Origin: Acanthaster planci
Lineage: Eukaryota > Echinodermata > Asteroidea > Valvatida > Acanthasteridae
Length of the DNA: 64,000 nt
Reading direction: 5' to 3'
Assembly: GCF_001949145.1 (NCBI RefSeq)
Contig: NW_019091654.1
Coordinates: forward strand, 389,200-453,199
The notes under the pieces are model-generated. The model saw only the letters and a list, made by a program, of their open reading frames with translations, was not told the DNA's origin and made no database searches. Position numbers and translations under genes: made by a program. This document shows positions 1-10,600 of the stretch, piece after piece (within the stretch, counting starts at the first letter, position 1; each line of letters begins with the position of its first letter).

Positions 1-1574
1 CTGTTGAAGTGTAATCTGCATTGCTGAAAAGAAATTGGCTGTCTACCATTTCTTATTTTCCAGGTGGTGACCAGGATCTTAATCAGTTCAGATGTATCAA
101 TCTGTGTTTCCCGTTGAGAATCTGTTCAGGTTGGTTATCTAGAGAACGAAAGTCCATTTGAGTCACCAGGAAGGGGGGCGTGCATGTACCTCTCCAAACA
201 AGCCAAAGGGAGGACCCTAAACAGCAGGATACAAACAAACGATTTCCGAGCATTTCCGGGGTAACCGATCGTTTTCTTCCTGATCAACGCCCCTCTTATT
301 TTTGCTATTCCCTCTCCTTCCCCTGCCCACACAAAATTCCCATTTAGCTTTGAACTTCCACGAGGGTAATTCTGCAGGCAACGGACTGATACTGGTAGGG
401 ATTTTCCCAATGGCACCGGTATCCTGTTCTATCAGACAATGATAGGAAGCTAGGATCGAAACTCGAGTGCTTTTATGTTGTTGTTAGAAGTGTCCCTGAT
501 TCATAGAGATTTATTTAATATTTGGACTTTTAAAAGATCTGGTAAAATAATGCTTTGGATTGTTTTCTCCTGTCAAAAGACTGACACATCTTATTAAAAG
601 CCAGATAAATGGAACTTATACTCTTGAGGTTTGGACCATACACCGAAACAGCTAACGTAGACTGCAATTGAAAGTTAACCTCAAAAGGGGGAAACTTGTC
701 ACACTTTTCCGATCTGGGAAAATGAATGTTCATTTCATAAATTGTGAAAAGTTTTCCCCTCGTGCGAAAAATGTTCACACCTTTTTAATGGGCAAAATTT
801 TCACAGCTGTTTTTCACAAGTGGGAAATTCGCCTGTGAATGTGCATGGAAAATTCTTTTCATAATTTTTCCCAGTCGTTTCCACAGGGTTAGGTTGCTCT
901 AGGACTGAACACCACATTCAAAACACTGAATATGAAGAAGTTTAACTTCTGAAATAAATAACAGTCATTACACAGCAAACAAGACCAACCCAAATAGATG
1001 GACCTGACAATCCTTACTGTCAAAACCCCATCCCTATGCATGCATTTTCAAACTGCTCAAACTGGTTAGAATTTCATATTTTCTGTTATCTGTAAAAAAA
1101 AAAAAACAATTCCCAATAAAGGCTACACAGATAATTAAAAAAATCTTATGAGAAGTTCAGAATTAAAGGGAAACAAGAAGAACCAAAACAATGCCTTAAA
1201 AAGAAATAAGACTTGCCTCTAAATGCATTGGAAATAAGGGTATTGAGAGAACCCTGTAAGAAACTATCAATGTTTACTTTACCCATTTAATTATAAAATC
1301 TATGATGACTAACATCGATGACCGTGTACTTGTGTGCATGAAGTTGCTAGGTCTCTTATGCCACCATTCATTGTGAAAACCAATCAGACTTGACAATAGG
1401 TGGCAAAATAAGGGACCTGGCAAAAATAGAGCCATGGACGTCACAGGTGTACACACTGGAGATGTCATGATCTGTACGCTAACTGTGTGTGCATTCAAAC
1501 AAAGGATACTTGGTAAAAGTGGACTTTGCTTTGCCAAACAACAACTGTATGATTAGACAAACTCGAACTTGAAC

Positions 1575-1790
1575 TGGGCTTAGGTAACAGTTCCATAGAT
1601 GGACATCACTTACATGTATTTCCCTTGAACTGATTGATAAGCCATCAGGAAGAGACGACATGCCCCCAAAAGTCAAATTTAGCAGTGAAAATATCGAACC
1701 ATTACTTTACTAGAAAGCACTTAGAATTTTTTCAGACTAGGCTCGTACTAGCACTGACTAGTCATAGGGTTTGGGCACAGGGTGTCAAGT
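1575..1790 (+). repeat. Dispersed repeat family, copy 1
   Basis: Shares an ordered series of blocks with 2035-2235 and 45524-45690: TTCCATAGATGGACATCAC, then a CAGGAAG..ACATG block, then GAAAATAT.GAA, CTTAGAA and TTTTTCAG. The order is kept while the sequence has diverged, as expected for an old interspersed repeat. No coding capacity is visible. Confidence 0.6.
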
Positions 1791-1852
1791 GATGTCTGTA
1801 TATGGAATTTTTTCCCCTAGGTTTTAAACATGTTGGTTATAACTTACTGCAC

Positions 1853-1950
1853 GGATGAAACTAGCCCCACTAGTGTGGCATGGACTCTCACTCCTGATCC
1901 ATGGATCGGGAGTGAGAGTCCGTGCCACACTAGTGGGGCTAGGATGAAAC
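1853..1950. mobile_element. 80-bp foldback (MITE-like) element with 9-bp flanking repeat
   Basis: Positions 1862-1941 are a near-perfect inverted repeat that starts TAGCCCCACTAGTGTGGCA and ends with its complement; about 38 of 40 positions pair and there is almost no loop (centre CCATGG). The 9-mer GGATGAAAC lies immediately outside both ends (1853-1861 and 1942-1950), the mark of a target-site duplication. A 9-bp duplication occurs in Mutator-like and Merlin-like transposons, but the element is too short to assign. It has no coding capacity. Confidence 0.75.
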
Positions 1951-2034
1951 CAGAGTTAACAGGCTGATTTAAAGAGAAACAAGAAGAGGACAGAAAAACT
2001 CAGCTCTGATTCTTTCCTCAAATCTTCCATGGTC

Positions 2035-2235
2035 ATCAGATGGTTCATTTTAGAAAAAATTCCATAGAAGTACATTACTAATTTGCCCTCCTGCAGTATA
2101 TCAGCCATCAGAAAGATATAACATGCCCTGAAACTCTAATCAAGCAGGAACATATTGAAATATCTACTTAGAACATATGGAAGTTTTCAAATTTCAGGCC
2201 AAACTCGTAACTACTAGGGTTTGTGCACAGGTGTC
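2035..2235 (+). repeat. Dispersed repeat family, copy 2
   Basis: Same family and orientation as 1575-1790. Shared blocks are TTCCATAGAAGTACAT, TTGCCCT, GCCATCAGAAAGATATAACATGCCC, AATATTGAAAT, CTTAGAA and the tail ACTAGGGTTTGTGCACAGG, which matches CATAGGGTTTGGGCACAGGG in copy 1. The foldback element lies between copies 1 and 2. Confidence 0.6.
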
Positions 2236-4492
2236 GACGATGCATTTCATGCACTTCCTTGTTTTTTCCCTCAACATGTTCCACTTGAAAACATACTCAC
2301 CCTTTGGATTATTCGATTAAAATCGAGAACGTCTCCTGTAACGTCTGAACAAGTTGATCAAACCGTCATTGGACGACATATTTGGAAAAGACGACAGAAC
2401 GGGAACAAACTTCCCACTCTCACCACTAGGCAGGTACTAGGTACATGTACATAACTGGTGCAAGCCTGTACGATTCGGCCATCGGATATGTCACAACTCG
2501 GGTTCAACGAACTTATTAGAATTCTCATGACCGGTGATATAAAGCGCGCCCTCTAGCGCGCCTCCCCTCCCGTGGAGAAAATTAGTGGAAAGTTGTCAGC
2601 TCTCAAGCCTGGCCCATATCAAAATCAATAAAGAAAAGCACACGAGGCCATTGTGAACATTAATAAGGGAAGAAATCAGAAATATAAATTCGTGTTTTTT
2701 CCCTTATATCTGAACAGTTTTGGTGTCTTAGTTAAAATCTGGATCTTGCAATTTAACTAGTTCTTTTTTCTCAGCATGTCCTATTTTGCACTATGGTGAA
2801 GTACACCGAATTTTGCACCTGCTTGGAGAAATTTTGTCTTGATTTTTTTTTGACTGACAACTTGAATACAGAACTGTCGTCTGCATTCATATGTACATTC
2901 GATATAATCCCACATAAACCTAAGAAAATTAAAACGAGTCCACTTACATCTTTCTCCAGAACTCTCAAGCACTCCAACATTTTTCTGTTCGTCCTTTGTT
3001 TCAATTCTGCCCTTTTCCCAAAATGCCCTTGAGAATCATTTTGGCACACACCTTTGTAAACCGTAACCACACATACCAGTAAACAAATAATTAAGTGGAG
3101 TCAACATGTTTGTGCATTGTATTACACATATGTAAACGTTTAATAAACATATTTTGTGCGCCTTTCAGCCTGGGTTGGAACACACATTAAACAGAAAATG
3201 ATCAAGATCAAGATAGAAAAACATGTAAAAAAAACAACAAAGCGATTTCTAAAACTTTCAATTCAATTTGCATATCACAGTAGGTACACGTACATGTTTA
3301 TATTTGCATTCAAGTTCAAAACATCCTTCCAAAGGAAGCTCTATATCTGATGTATTTAACAGGTAATATATGGTGTATTTTTGGTTTAGGGCACCCTGTA
3401 CAGATCTCTCATAACCAAATCAAGTCTAATCAGTTTGATTGAAAAATTCTTCTCTTTTGCTTGGGCCAGAATAAGCCTCTTTTCTTTATTCCCTACTTTG
3501 TCATAAAAAGGTTTGCTTATAGTGACATAAAACTGAAGTTTCAATTTACATGACAGCATATCAGACAGAATAAATCAATAAGTCGTTTTAAACTGATCCA
3601 TGCAGGCTTTTGTCAATAATTTGTGTCTGTTTGAATTCATTAGAAAAGGCTGAGGTTCCCTTTTGATAAGCCGGTAAATATGAAGCCTTCAGAGATAAAC
3701 CTGCATTAGTGAAGCTTTTCTAACAATTCACTTCCAGACAACAGTAAAATGTGGCAGAAGTTTAGCACATTTAAGAGCTTACGGTAAATCTCCAGGCACA
3801 TTTTGAACAAATTAACTTCTTCACCATCCAGAAATTGAAAAACAAAATGCCGTGGAAAAGAAAGAATGTAAAAAGCTAAGAATGCTTGGAACATTGCACT
3901 GAAAAGAAATACAGTTCTGATTTGGCACACGGGCCATTTCTGTGGAGAAAAAGCCAAGTACATTGATACCTCATATGAACCAGCTTAGCTGGGCTCCCTC
4001 TGGGAAATCTTGTCTGTTCCCAGTATTGAGATGTTGTGATATGCAAGGAGTGATCTGAAAGGAACAGGACTAGTCTGTATTTTGAGATAACCAATTAACC
4101 ATCCCATTGCCCACTCCACATTCCATCTGATACGTAAAAACCCTACAAATCCTTTCTGCTTTCTCCACCATGTGGAAGGTTTTGACAGTGTGAAACTGCA
4201 ACAGTTTCACTGCAGTGACTTGAAGCACCAAAATACAGAGAGCAATGGTGTGAATCAAAGTGTAACAGAGTCAATTGTTTCAAACTGTGCCTCTGACACA
4301 CTAACAATACATCAGGAATATAGAAGTGGTGATAATACTCTGGAGAGCAATACTTCATAGGAGTCAGATATGTTTGAAGTGGGCGTGACAACTCTCCAAG
4401 AAAACATGTCCAGGCAGAATCCTGAAGGGTTTGGAGGTGTCACAGACAAGAGGGGCTTGACATTTTGGAACTTTGGATGGTGGTTACTGTCG

Positions 4493-7343
4493 TCAGTGAG
4501 GCTGCGGAACGTGGCCATCGACGTAGAAATTCCTGGTTGCCTGGGGAAGCTTGACCTCCATTCCTTCTAGTTCCTTTGTTAAGATGATCTGACAACCTAG
4601 ATGTGGCAATAAGGAAATGATGTCGGAGATGTGACCCTCTGCCCAAAAATTTAATAGTTGGAAACACAAATTGAAATAGTGTTCTTGGTCTTTGAAAGTA
4701 GAAGGTGATCATTCCTGTTTTAATTTTGAGGACTATAGATTTCAATTTTTCATGCTTTTTGAAGTAATGTGGCGTATTTGTTGCATTCCAACATTGATTC
4801 AAATGGATAAATGCTTAAAAGCCAATTATCCACTACAGACTTTACAAAATTAAGAAAAGTACTATTAGTCCTTAAAAGCTCATTGAAGAAGCTATATAGT
4901 TACGAGGATAACTCAAAGGCCTGTTTCGTTACAAGAGACAAGACTAGATTGAATGGACTTACTTAGTCTAGATGTAGCGGTTAAAAATGGTGCAAGATCC
5001 AACATGTCTTCCTCCCTATGACAAGAAAAAGATACACAGAAGCGAACAAATAAATGAATGTGTGACAAGTTTTACGGAACAGAATTTTTGAAAACTGAAT
5101 ATCTGGAGCCAGCTCTGTCTGAAGAAGTTGTGCAGACATAAGGACTTACTCTTCTTCTATTTCTGGTAGTTTATTGTAATAGTCGTCTGTCAGGACCACA
5201 TGACATGTGCAGCACGCCAACGAGGCTTCGCACGCACCTGTAGCAGATATTGGAAACAGACACCATTCGTCTTGATGACTAGTGGAATTATTGCAATGAG
5301 CATGTTAGAAGAAAAAAAACAGAAACAACTGTGTCAAGAGGATGTACTACTTTGTCAACAATTTGGAGTCTGTTTGGGCCAGTGCGATTTGGGGCTGTAA
5401 GTGTAAGAACAATCTACTTCTTAGCAGCAAACTTGAAGCAACCGTGTTGATTACTGTAGGGTATGCAATCTGCTCAATCTTTCACTGCTGCAAATGTGCC
5501 GAGGAAATAGGATAGTCCAGTGCATTGTCGGTTCCGTTTGTTTCCAATCAAGCTTGCTTGAGGAAAATTTGCGTTGCCACCACAGATCATGAATGGGATT
5601 GTGTTTATGACACAGGCAGGTTTTCAGCTTTGATTGTTGCACAAATCAAGATGTAAGGTATTTTTTATTGTTCCATCCTTCCAAACACTTATGCTGATAG
5701 TATCTTCAATATCCAGAGCTCTTACCTTCAATCTCTATGTTGTATCTGTGGGCTAGATACATGACGTTATCTCCGACTTTGCCTTGTACTGGAATTTTTT
5801 CCCCACTTCTGTCTATATATGTTATATTGACACTGTAAGAGGATACAGGTTGGCAACTTAGACTAGGCAACTTAGAAAGTAAAAAATTCCAATCACATGA
5901 ATAGGGTAAAGGCAAATAAACAAAGTTTAGGAACTTGTGCCTGATGACTGTGTTAAATGTATTTTGCAAAATACAGTATTGTGCAAAACAATTGATTGTT
6001 TACACAGAAATTCAATTTCCACTTTTAGATCCCTTTTCAAACTATCCTTAATGTCCTTTTGACTTTCCCTGACCATTGTTCAACTCATAAAATCCAACAA
6101 ATTGAAATAGTGAATACTGACAACGAAGAAAAAAGGGCTCTTGTTTCCTCCCAATATCAACAGTCTGTGATTTAGAAATGTTTCTGAATTATGGTGAGTA
6201 CGGTCAAAGTAATCCGGTCAAAGTAATACAGTCAAAGTAATACGTGCACCGAAGTTCTCTCATGAAATACAGCTCTTACATTTCATCTGGAGACTTTGGA
6301 TCTTGATATTCATAACTGCCATGCCTAAGAGGACCTGCACGTATGCACAAAAGTAGAAAAGATTGCTGATTAATTTAAAAATTAATCAATGCCAACTTCC
6401 ATGCCTGATCCGGAGATTATAGTCTGTCTGGTTCCACGCTCACATAGTCACTGTGATTTCATATTCACAAAATCATGTGCAGTGTCTTGATCCCTTTTCA
6501 ATACAGTGTCTTTAATCTCTTTTTCCACAAAAATAAAGTAAATTTCCGAAACAAACTTTGTCTGACAAAAAAAAGCAACAAGTCACCACCTGGGGGATTA
6601 ATCAAAGAATGTTGAATTGGTATGTGTTTGATTGGCAAAACATGTGTTTTGTTTGTCTTTAAATGTTAGATTTGCTAGAGCTGGTAAAATCTGAGTAACT
6701 GGGACTTTTCAAATCACCTGTTTCCAATATTTGCCTATAATATTGACAGACCTATTACTTGCTGGGAATGCTTAGTTTTAATCTAAGACTGAGACTGAGG
6801 AAAGGAGCTCAGTGAGACTAAACAGTACATACAGTATTACACGTACATTTACACTTTAACACACTGGTGAGCATTTAAAACTTGAAACAAAAAAATAAAA
6901 AAGGGTCAATTTAGAATTTATGAATGTAACATTCCATAAAAAGTGGATTCAGCTAGGCCTATTAGAGAATATTCTTTTTGACCTCTAAACTGTCTTCTGA
7001 AAGAAAATAATAAACAAGATAGGAAAGGTAAAAAAAGGCGATCCGTAGGTCCAACTTCAATGTTACTCAAAAAATTAAAAATAGTCGGACTGACATGACT
7101 GACTAACGTTACATCATGGAGGTAGGGTTACATACACTCACCACTTTGACTTTGTGAATGAAAATATCGTCTTTTCCTCCTCGACTCTAAGCAAACATAT
7201 TTTGAATTAAGCCCACAATGACAACTGTCCCCTGGAACGAATGATCGAACGTTTTGTAAAGATGACAGTAGTCGTACATCATGTCGTAGTTGACGATAAA
7301 CAAGATTTGTCGCACATTTCGTGACTTTCATGAACAGCGCCAT
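4493..7343 (-). CDS. FDX2: Mitochondrial ferredoxin 2 ([2Fe-2S] adrenodoxin-type)
   Basis: Six coding exons on the minus strand: 7343-7142, 6334-6280, 5832-5726, 5237-5150, 5015-4963 and 4596-4493. All introns are GT-AG, phases are continuous, and the 609-nt CDS encodes 202 aa (family about 185). FDX2 passes electrons to mitochondrial iron-sulfur cluster assembly. Residues 1-67 are rich in Arg, Lys and Ser with few acidic residues, as in a matrix-targeting presequence. The ferredoxin core begins near residue 87 ([20 protein letters not shown]). Cluster ligands are Cys124, Cys130 and Cys133 ([12 protein letters not shown]) and Cys170 (SCQIILT). The C-terminus [13 protein letters not shown] is the FDX2-type ending, which separates it from FDX1. 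The start at 7343 sits in AAGATGG; an in-frame ATG 48 nt upstream is possible but less likely. It is head-to-head with CACHD1. Oddity: a Glu run at the exon 4/5 junction. Confidence 0.93.
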
Positions 7344-7695
7344 CTTGGAAATCAGATGGAATTGTGGGATACATTTTGTGACCCTTGACATGAAGCCAAG
7401 CTAATCATGCATGCAAACGGTACGAAAAGATTAATTGCCATACAGTTCGTGTACGTGTGTGATCGCCGTTGCAGGTTTACTCGATCGAGGATGGGACGTT
7501 GGAACATGCGGTGAAGTGATTGCCTAAATTCTGCGCCGTAAAAAAACGCAACTTAATATGTTAACAGGTAGAGTGAATATGTAAGTCTCAGTATTGATCA
7601 TGTGAGGTTTTATGCGAAAGATATTTGCTCGCAGAGAGTTGGAATCGACCTGTCTAGATCGCAGGCCATTAGCGGAACAAACGTAAGCAGCGAAA
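7344..7695. promoter_or_regulatory. Shared divergent promoter region of FDX2 and CACHD1
   Basis: Only 352 bp separate the two start codons, which point away from each other, so both 5' UTRs and core promoters must lie here or in unseen upstream exons. The stretch is richer in CpG than its surroundings (for example CGATCGCCG and CTCGATCGAGG). No clear TATA box faces either gene. Coordinated regulation is inference. Confidence 0.6.
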
Positions 7696-10600
7696 ATGGC
7701 TACCTCGCCGTGCGGTAAGGCGAGAGTCATTGTCCTTGCGTTGGGATTGGTAATGTTTACGCACGGTGTTTCCTCAGCGTTGGAGCCCCATCAAAATGCT
7801 TACAAGGCAGCAGATTCCAAATCAACCCGGCAGAGAGGTGGTGATAAGGGACTGTCAAAGGCACAGATAAACTTCAACAATCCGGACTTACTCCATGAGT
7901 TGGCCTCCTCGTTGTATCAGCCCGGCGAGGCAGCGGGATCGAGCAAACGGAATCGTGGGGCGGGCACGGAGGCCGACTTGGACCGCACGTTGGTGAGGCA
8001 AGCAAACGTCCTCTCGGGCCGAGTCAGATATATCGTCAATGCAGAACTTGGCCTGAATGCATTACAGGTGAGTATGTGGCCTACCTTTTTCATGACACTT
8101 GAACAATTTTGTATTTCATATTCATGCGTGTAATTATGCTAAGTCATTTATGTCATGTCATGTTCTAATTGTAGAAATAATTGTTCATAATTTTCAAAGT
8201 GGAAAGAAATCTATATACGGACACCACTTGATACCCTGTGCACAAACCGTATGAGACGGTCTGAACATTTTGAAGTGTTTTCTGTGTACACGACTTGATC
8301 TTTTTCCTCCCAAATTGAACTTTTCTTGACATGTTTTTGCTTTGTGACAGTTTTAATGCAATTGCCAAATTAGTCTTAATTAATTGTGGCAATGCAGGTA
8401 GTCGTTCATAATTTTAAAAAGTTTCAGCTTATTCCCAGTTTGAAATTACTTTCAATTACAATTGAACTATTTTTAAAGTAATATTTCTATTTGTAAGATT
8501 AGTTGCTGTGCTATTAACTGAGACAGTAAATTGCATCAGCTAACAGTCCTAGCTTGCCAAGTATGTGCATAAATGCCGAAGGTTACTTTTATGATAGTTT
8601 GTGGTTGTGAATAAGCCAATTGCCAACATAAAACCCAGGTACATAGCCATGAATCATGAATTAAAAACCTGCATTTAGATTTTGTTGGAGAGTTGAAAAA
8701 ATAAGTGAGACCTACTGTCAACCAAATTACAACATTCCTCGTGTATATTTTTTAGTGTTATTTTGCAATGCATTCACTATAAAAGTTATAACCACTTTGA
8801 ATAGAAATCATGAAAATAAATGCTGGGCAGATCTTTTGAACGTAAAAAGTTAATGCCTGTCATTAAGGGAATTTGAGCTGTTTAAATGTAAAATATGCTG
8901 TTGGACATTTCTTACCTTTTTGTTTCAACACTGGAAATTTTACAAATTGTAAACCAAAGTTCTTGTAATTGCTGACATGCATTCCTGGCAGAGTTATTTC
9001 ATCAGTGTGTAAAGTTAAATGATAATCAATCTGGTGACACATAAAAAAAATACACATGAACTTTAAATACCTTTTAATTACATTACAGGCATTTCAACTG
9101 ATGCTGGAAATTAGTCCGAGTTCCAAAAGGGATGTAAGGAAATATTGCGTGACCAGCAATAATTCCTGCTATTTTCCATGGTCATGCATGGTGCATGTAC
9201 TTTGTGTTATGGATAGATGTTTTGGAGAATTGCTCTCGATCCCTTGCCAGTGTTGGTCTGATGGGTCTGATAGATCCTTTGCATTAGGACCATCTTGACT
9301 GACATCTGGTTTTTGTTCTTGATCGACATGCATGATAAACCCTTTGTACCTTCAGTAGTAGTTAATTAAAATAACAAAAGACCAAATGTTAAAGGTACAA
9401 TGAGGCCTATTACGATGTTTGGTGTTCGCAAATTTCATATATGAATTAGGAAGTGCCATATTGATTTAGCTTGACTCTGAGACTAGATTTGCATGGCAAT
9501 GTTTCCACCTTGTATTTGAAAGCTTAAAAAATACACTTTAGAAGGTCCAATAAAAACCAAGCTGAGAGAGATGTTACGGTTTCCAAACAAAAATATGCAA
9601 GGTAGGCCTACTGATGGTACAATGTGTGTAAACTCATTTACATTTTATGAATTTTCTGCATCTTGTTTATTCTGAAGCATATTAAAAATCAACTATCAAA
9701 TCTGTTGGTTGTCTTCTGATAAAACTGAAATACCTCTTAAAAACTTTGAATCCTCACAATTACATGTACGGTGTAAATGTATTCGAGTAAATGCTTCATC
9801 AGGCTGTAGAAATCAGTGTCATTGTGGCAGAATAAAAATCAGACCAAGTCACCAACAGTGCCTGTACAAAAGAAGTGAATAGATTGAAATACTCCATCTG
9901 CAAATGTTTTTCATTAATATTGCAATTTAAGAGCAGAATAAAGAAATGGTGACATGACAAACTCTCATTTTGTGTATTTTACTACATGCACTAGCAGCAG
10001 TTAAATTACTACTTATCATGTGTAGGCTTGTATTGTACTAGATAAGCGACAATTTTAAGTTTTCACTCGTACATGCTGTATGCTTACATTTGTTTACATT
10101 ATAAGAGTCAAGATTACAAAACCGACTTTTCCAGCCTGTAAATCAATGACTATCAGGCTTGGAGCATCTGCAGAGAGATCGAAAGAGAACTCAAAATTCT
10201 GTCATTTATTCCCAAATCCCAAGCAGCAAAATAATCATACAGATGTACTGTATGTGTAATGATTGTTAGCTTTGTCTCATCCAGATTGGATTTGGATAAG
10301 TACATGTACATTCAATTACATGTACGTGTACCCTCCCTAATGTATCTCCTCGTAGCTAACCTGCACATGTAGGCCAACATCACAAGGCATTCTTGGGCAC
10401 GGAGCATGTTGCCTGGTGTGTCTTCCTCCCCAAGCTAATGTAATTTTCTGTAAGGCTGGAGCCACAAATCCTATTTTGCATACAAATTGCAGATCCTTTG
10501 TGGCCTTTCATCTCATGGCCACAGGGCAAACCAGGTACAGCTAGGGATGGTGGCCAGGCAAAAACCAAATCTTGTTTGCTTCTCCTTCACGAGTGTAATT

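Larger units (their letters stand above)
1..4492. other. No recognised coding sequence; FDX2 3' flank and repeats
   Basis: I found no convincing exon here on either strand. Open frames are short, have no plausible flanking splice sites and match no family I know. The right part is downstream of the minus-strand FDX2 stop codon and probably holds its 3' UTR, but I could not fix a polyadenylation site. The rest contains two diverged copies of a dispersed repeat, a foldback element, and a GC-rich near-palindrome at 2544-2561 beside a TATAAAG string. Confidence 0.6.

Noticed and set aside
135-416. 93-codon minus-strand open frame
   Set aside because: No family match, no useful splice sites and composition typical of chance frames.
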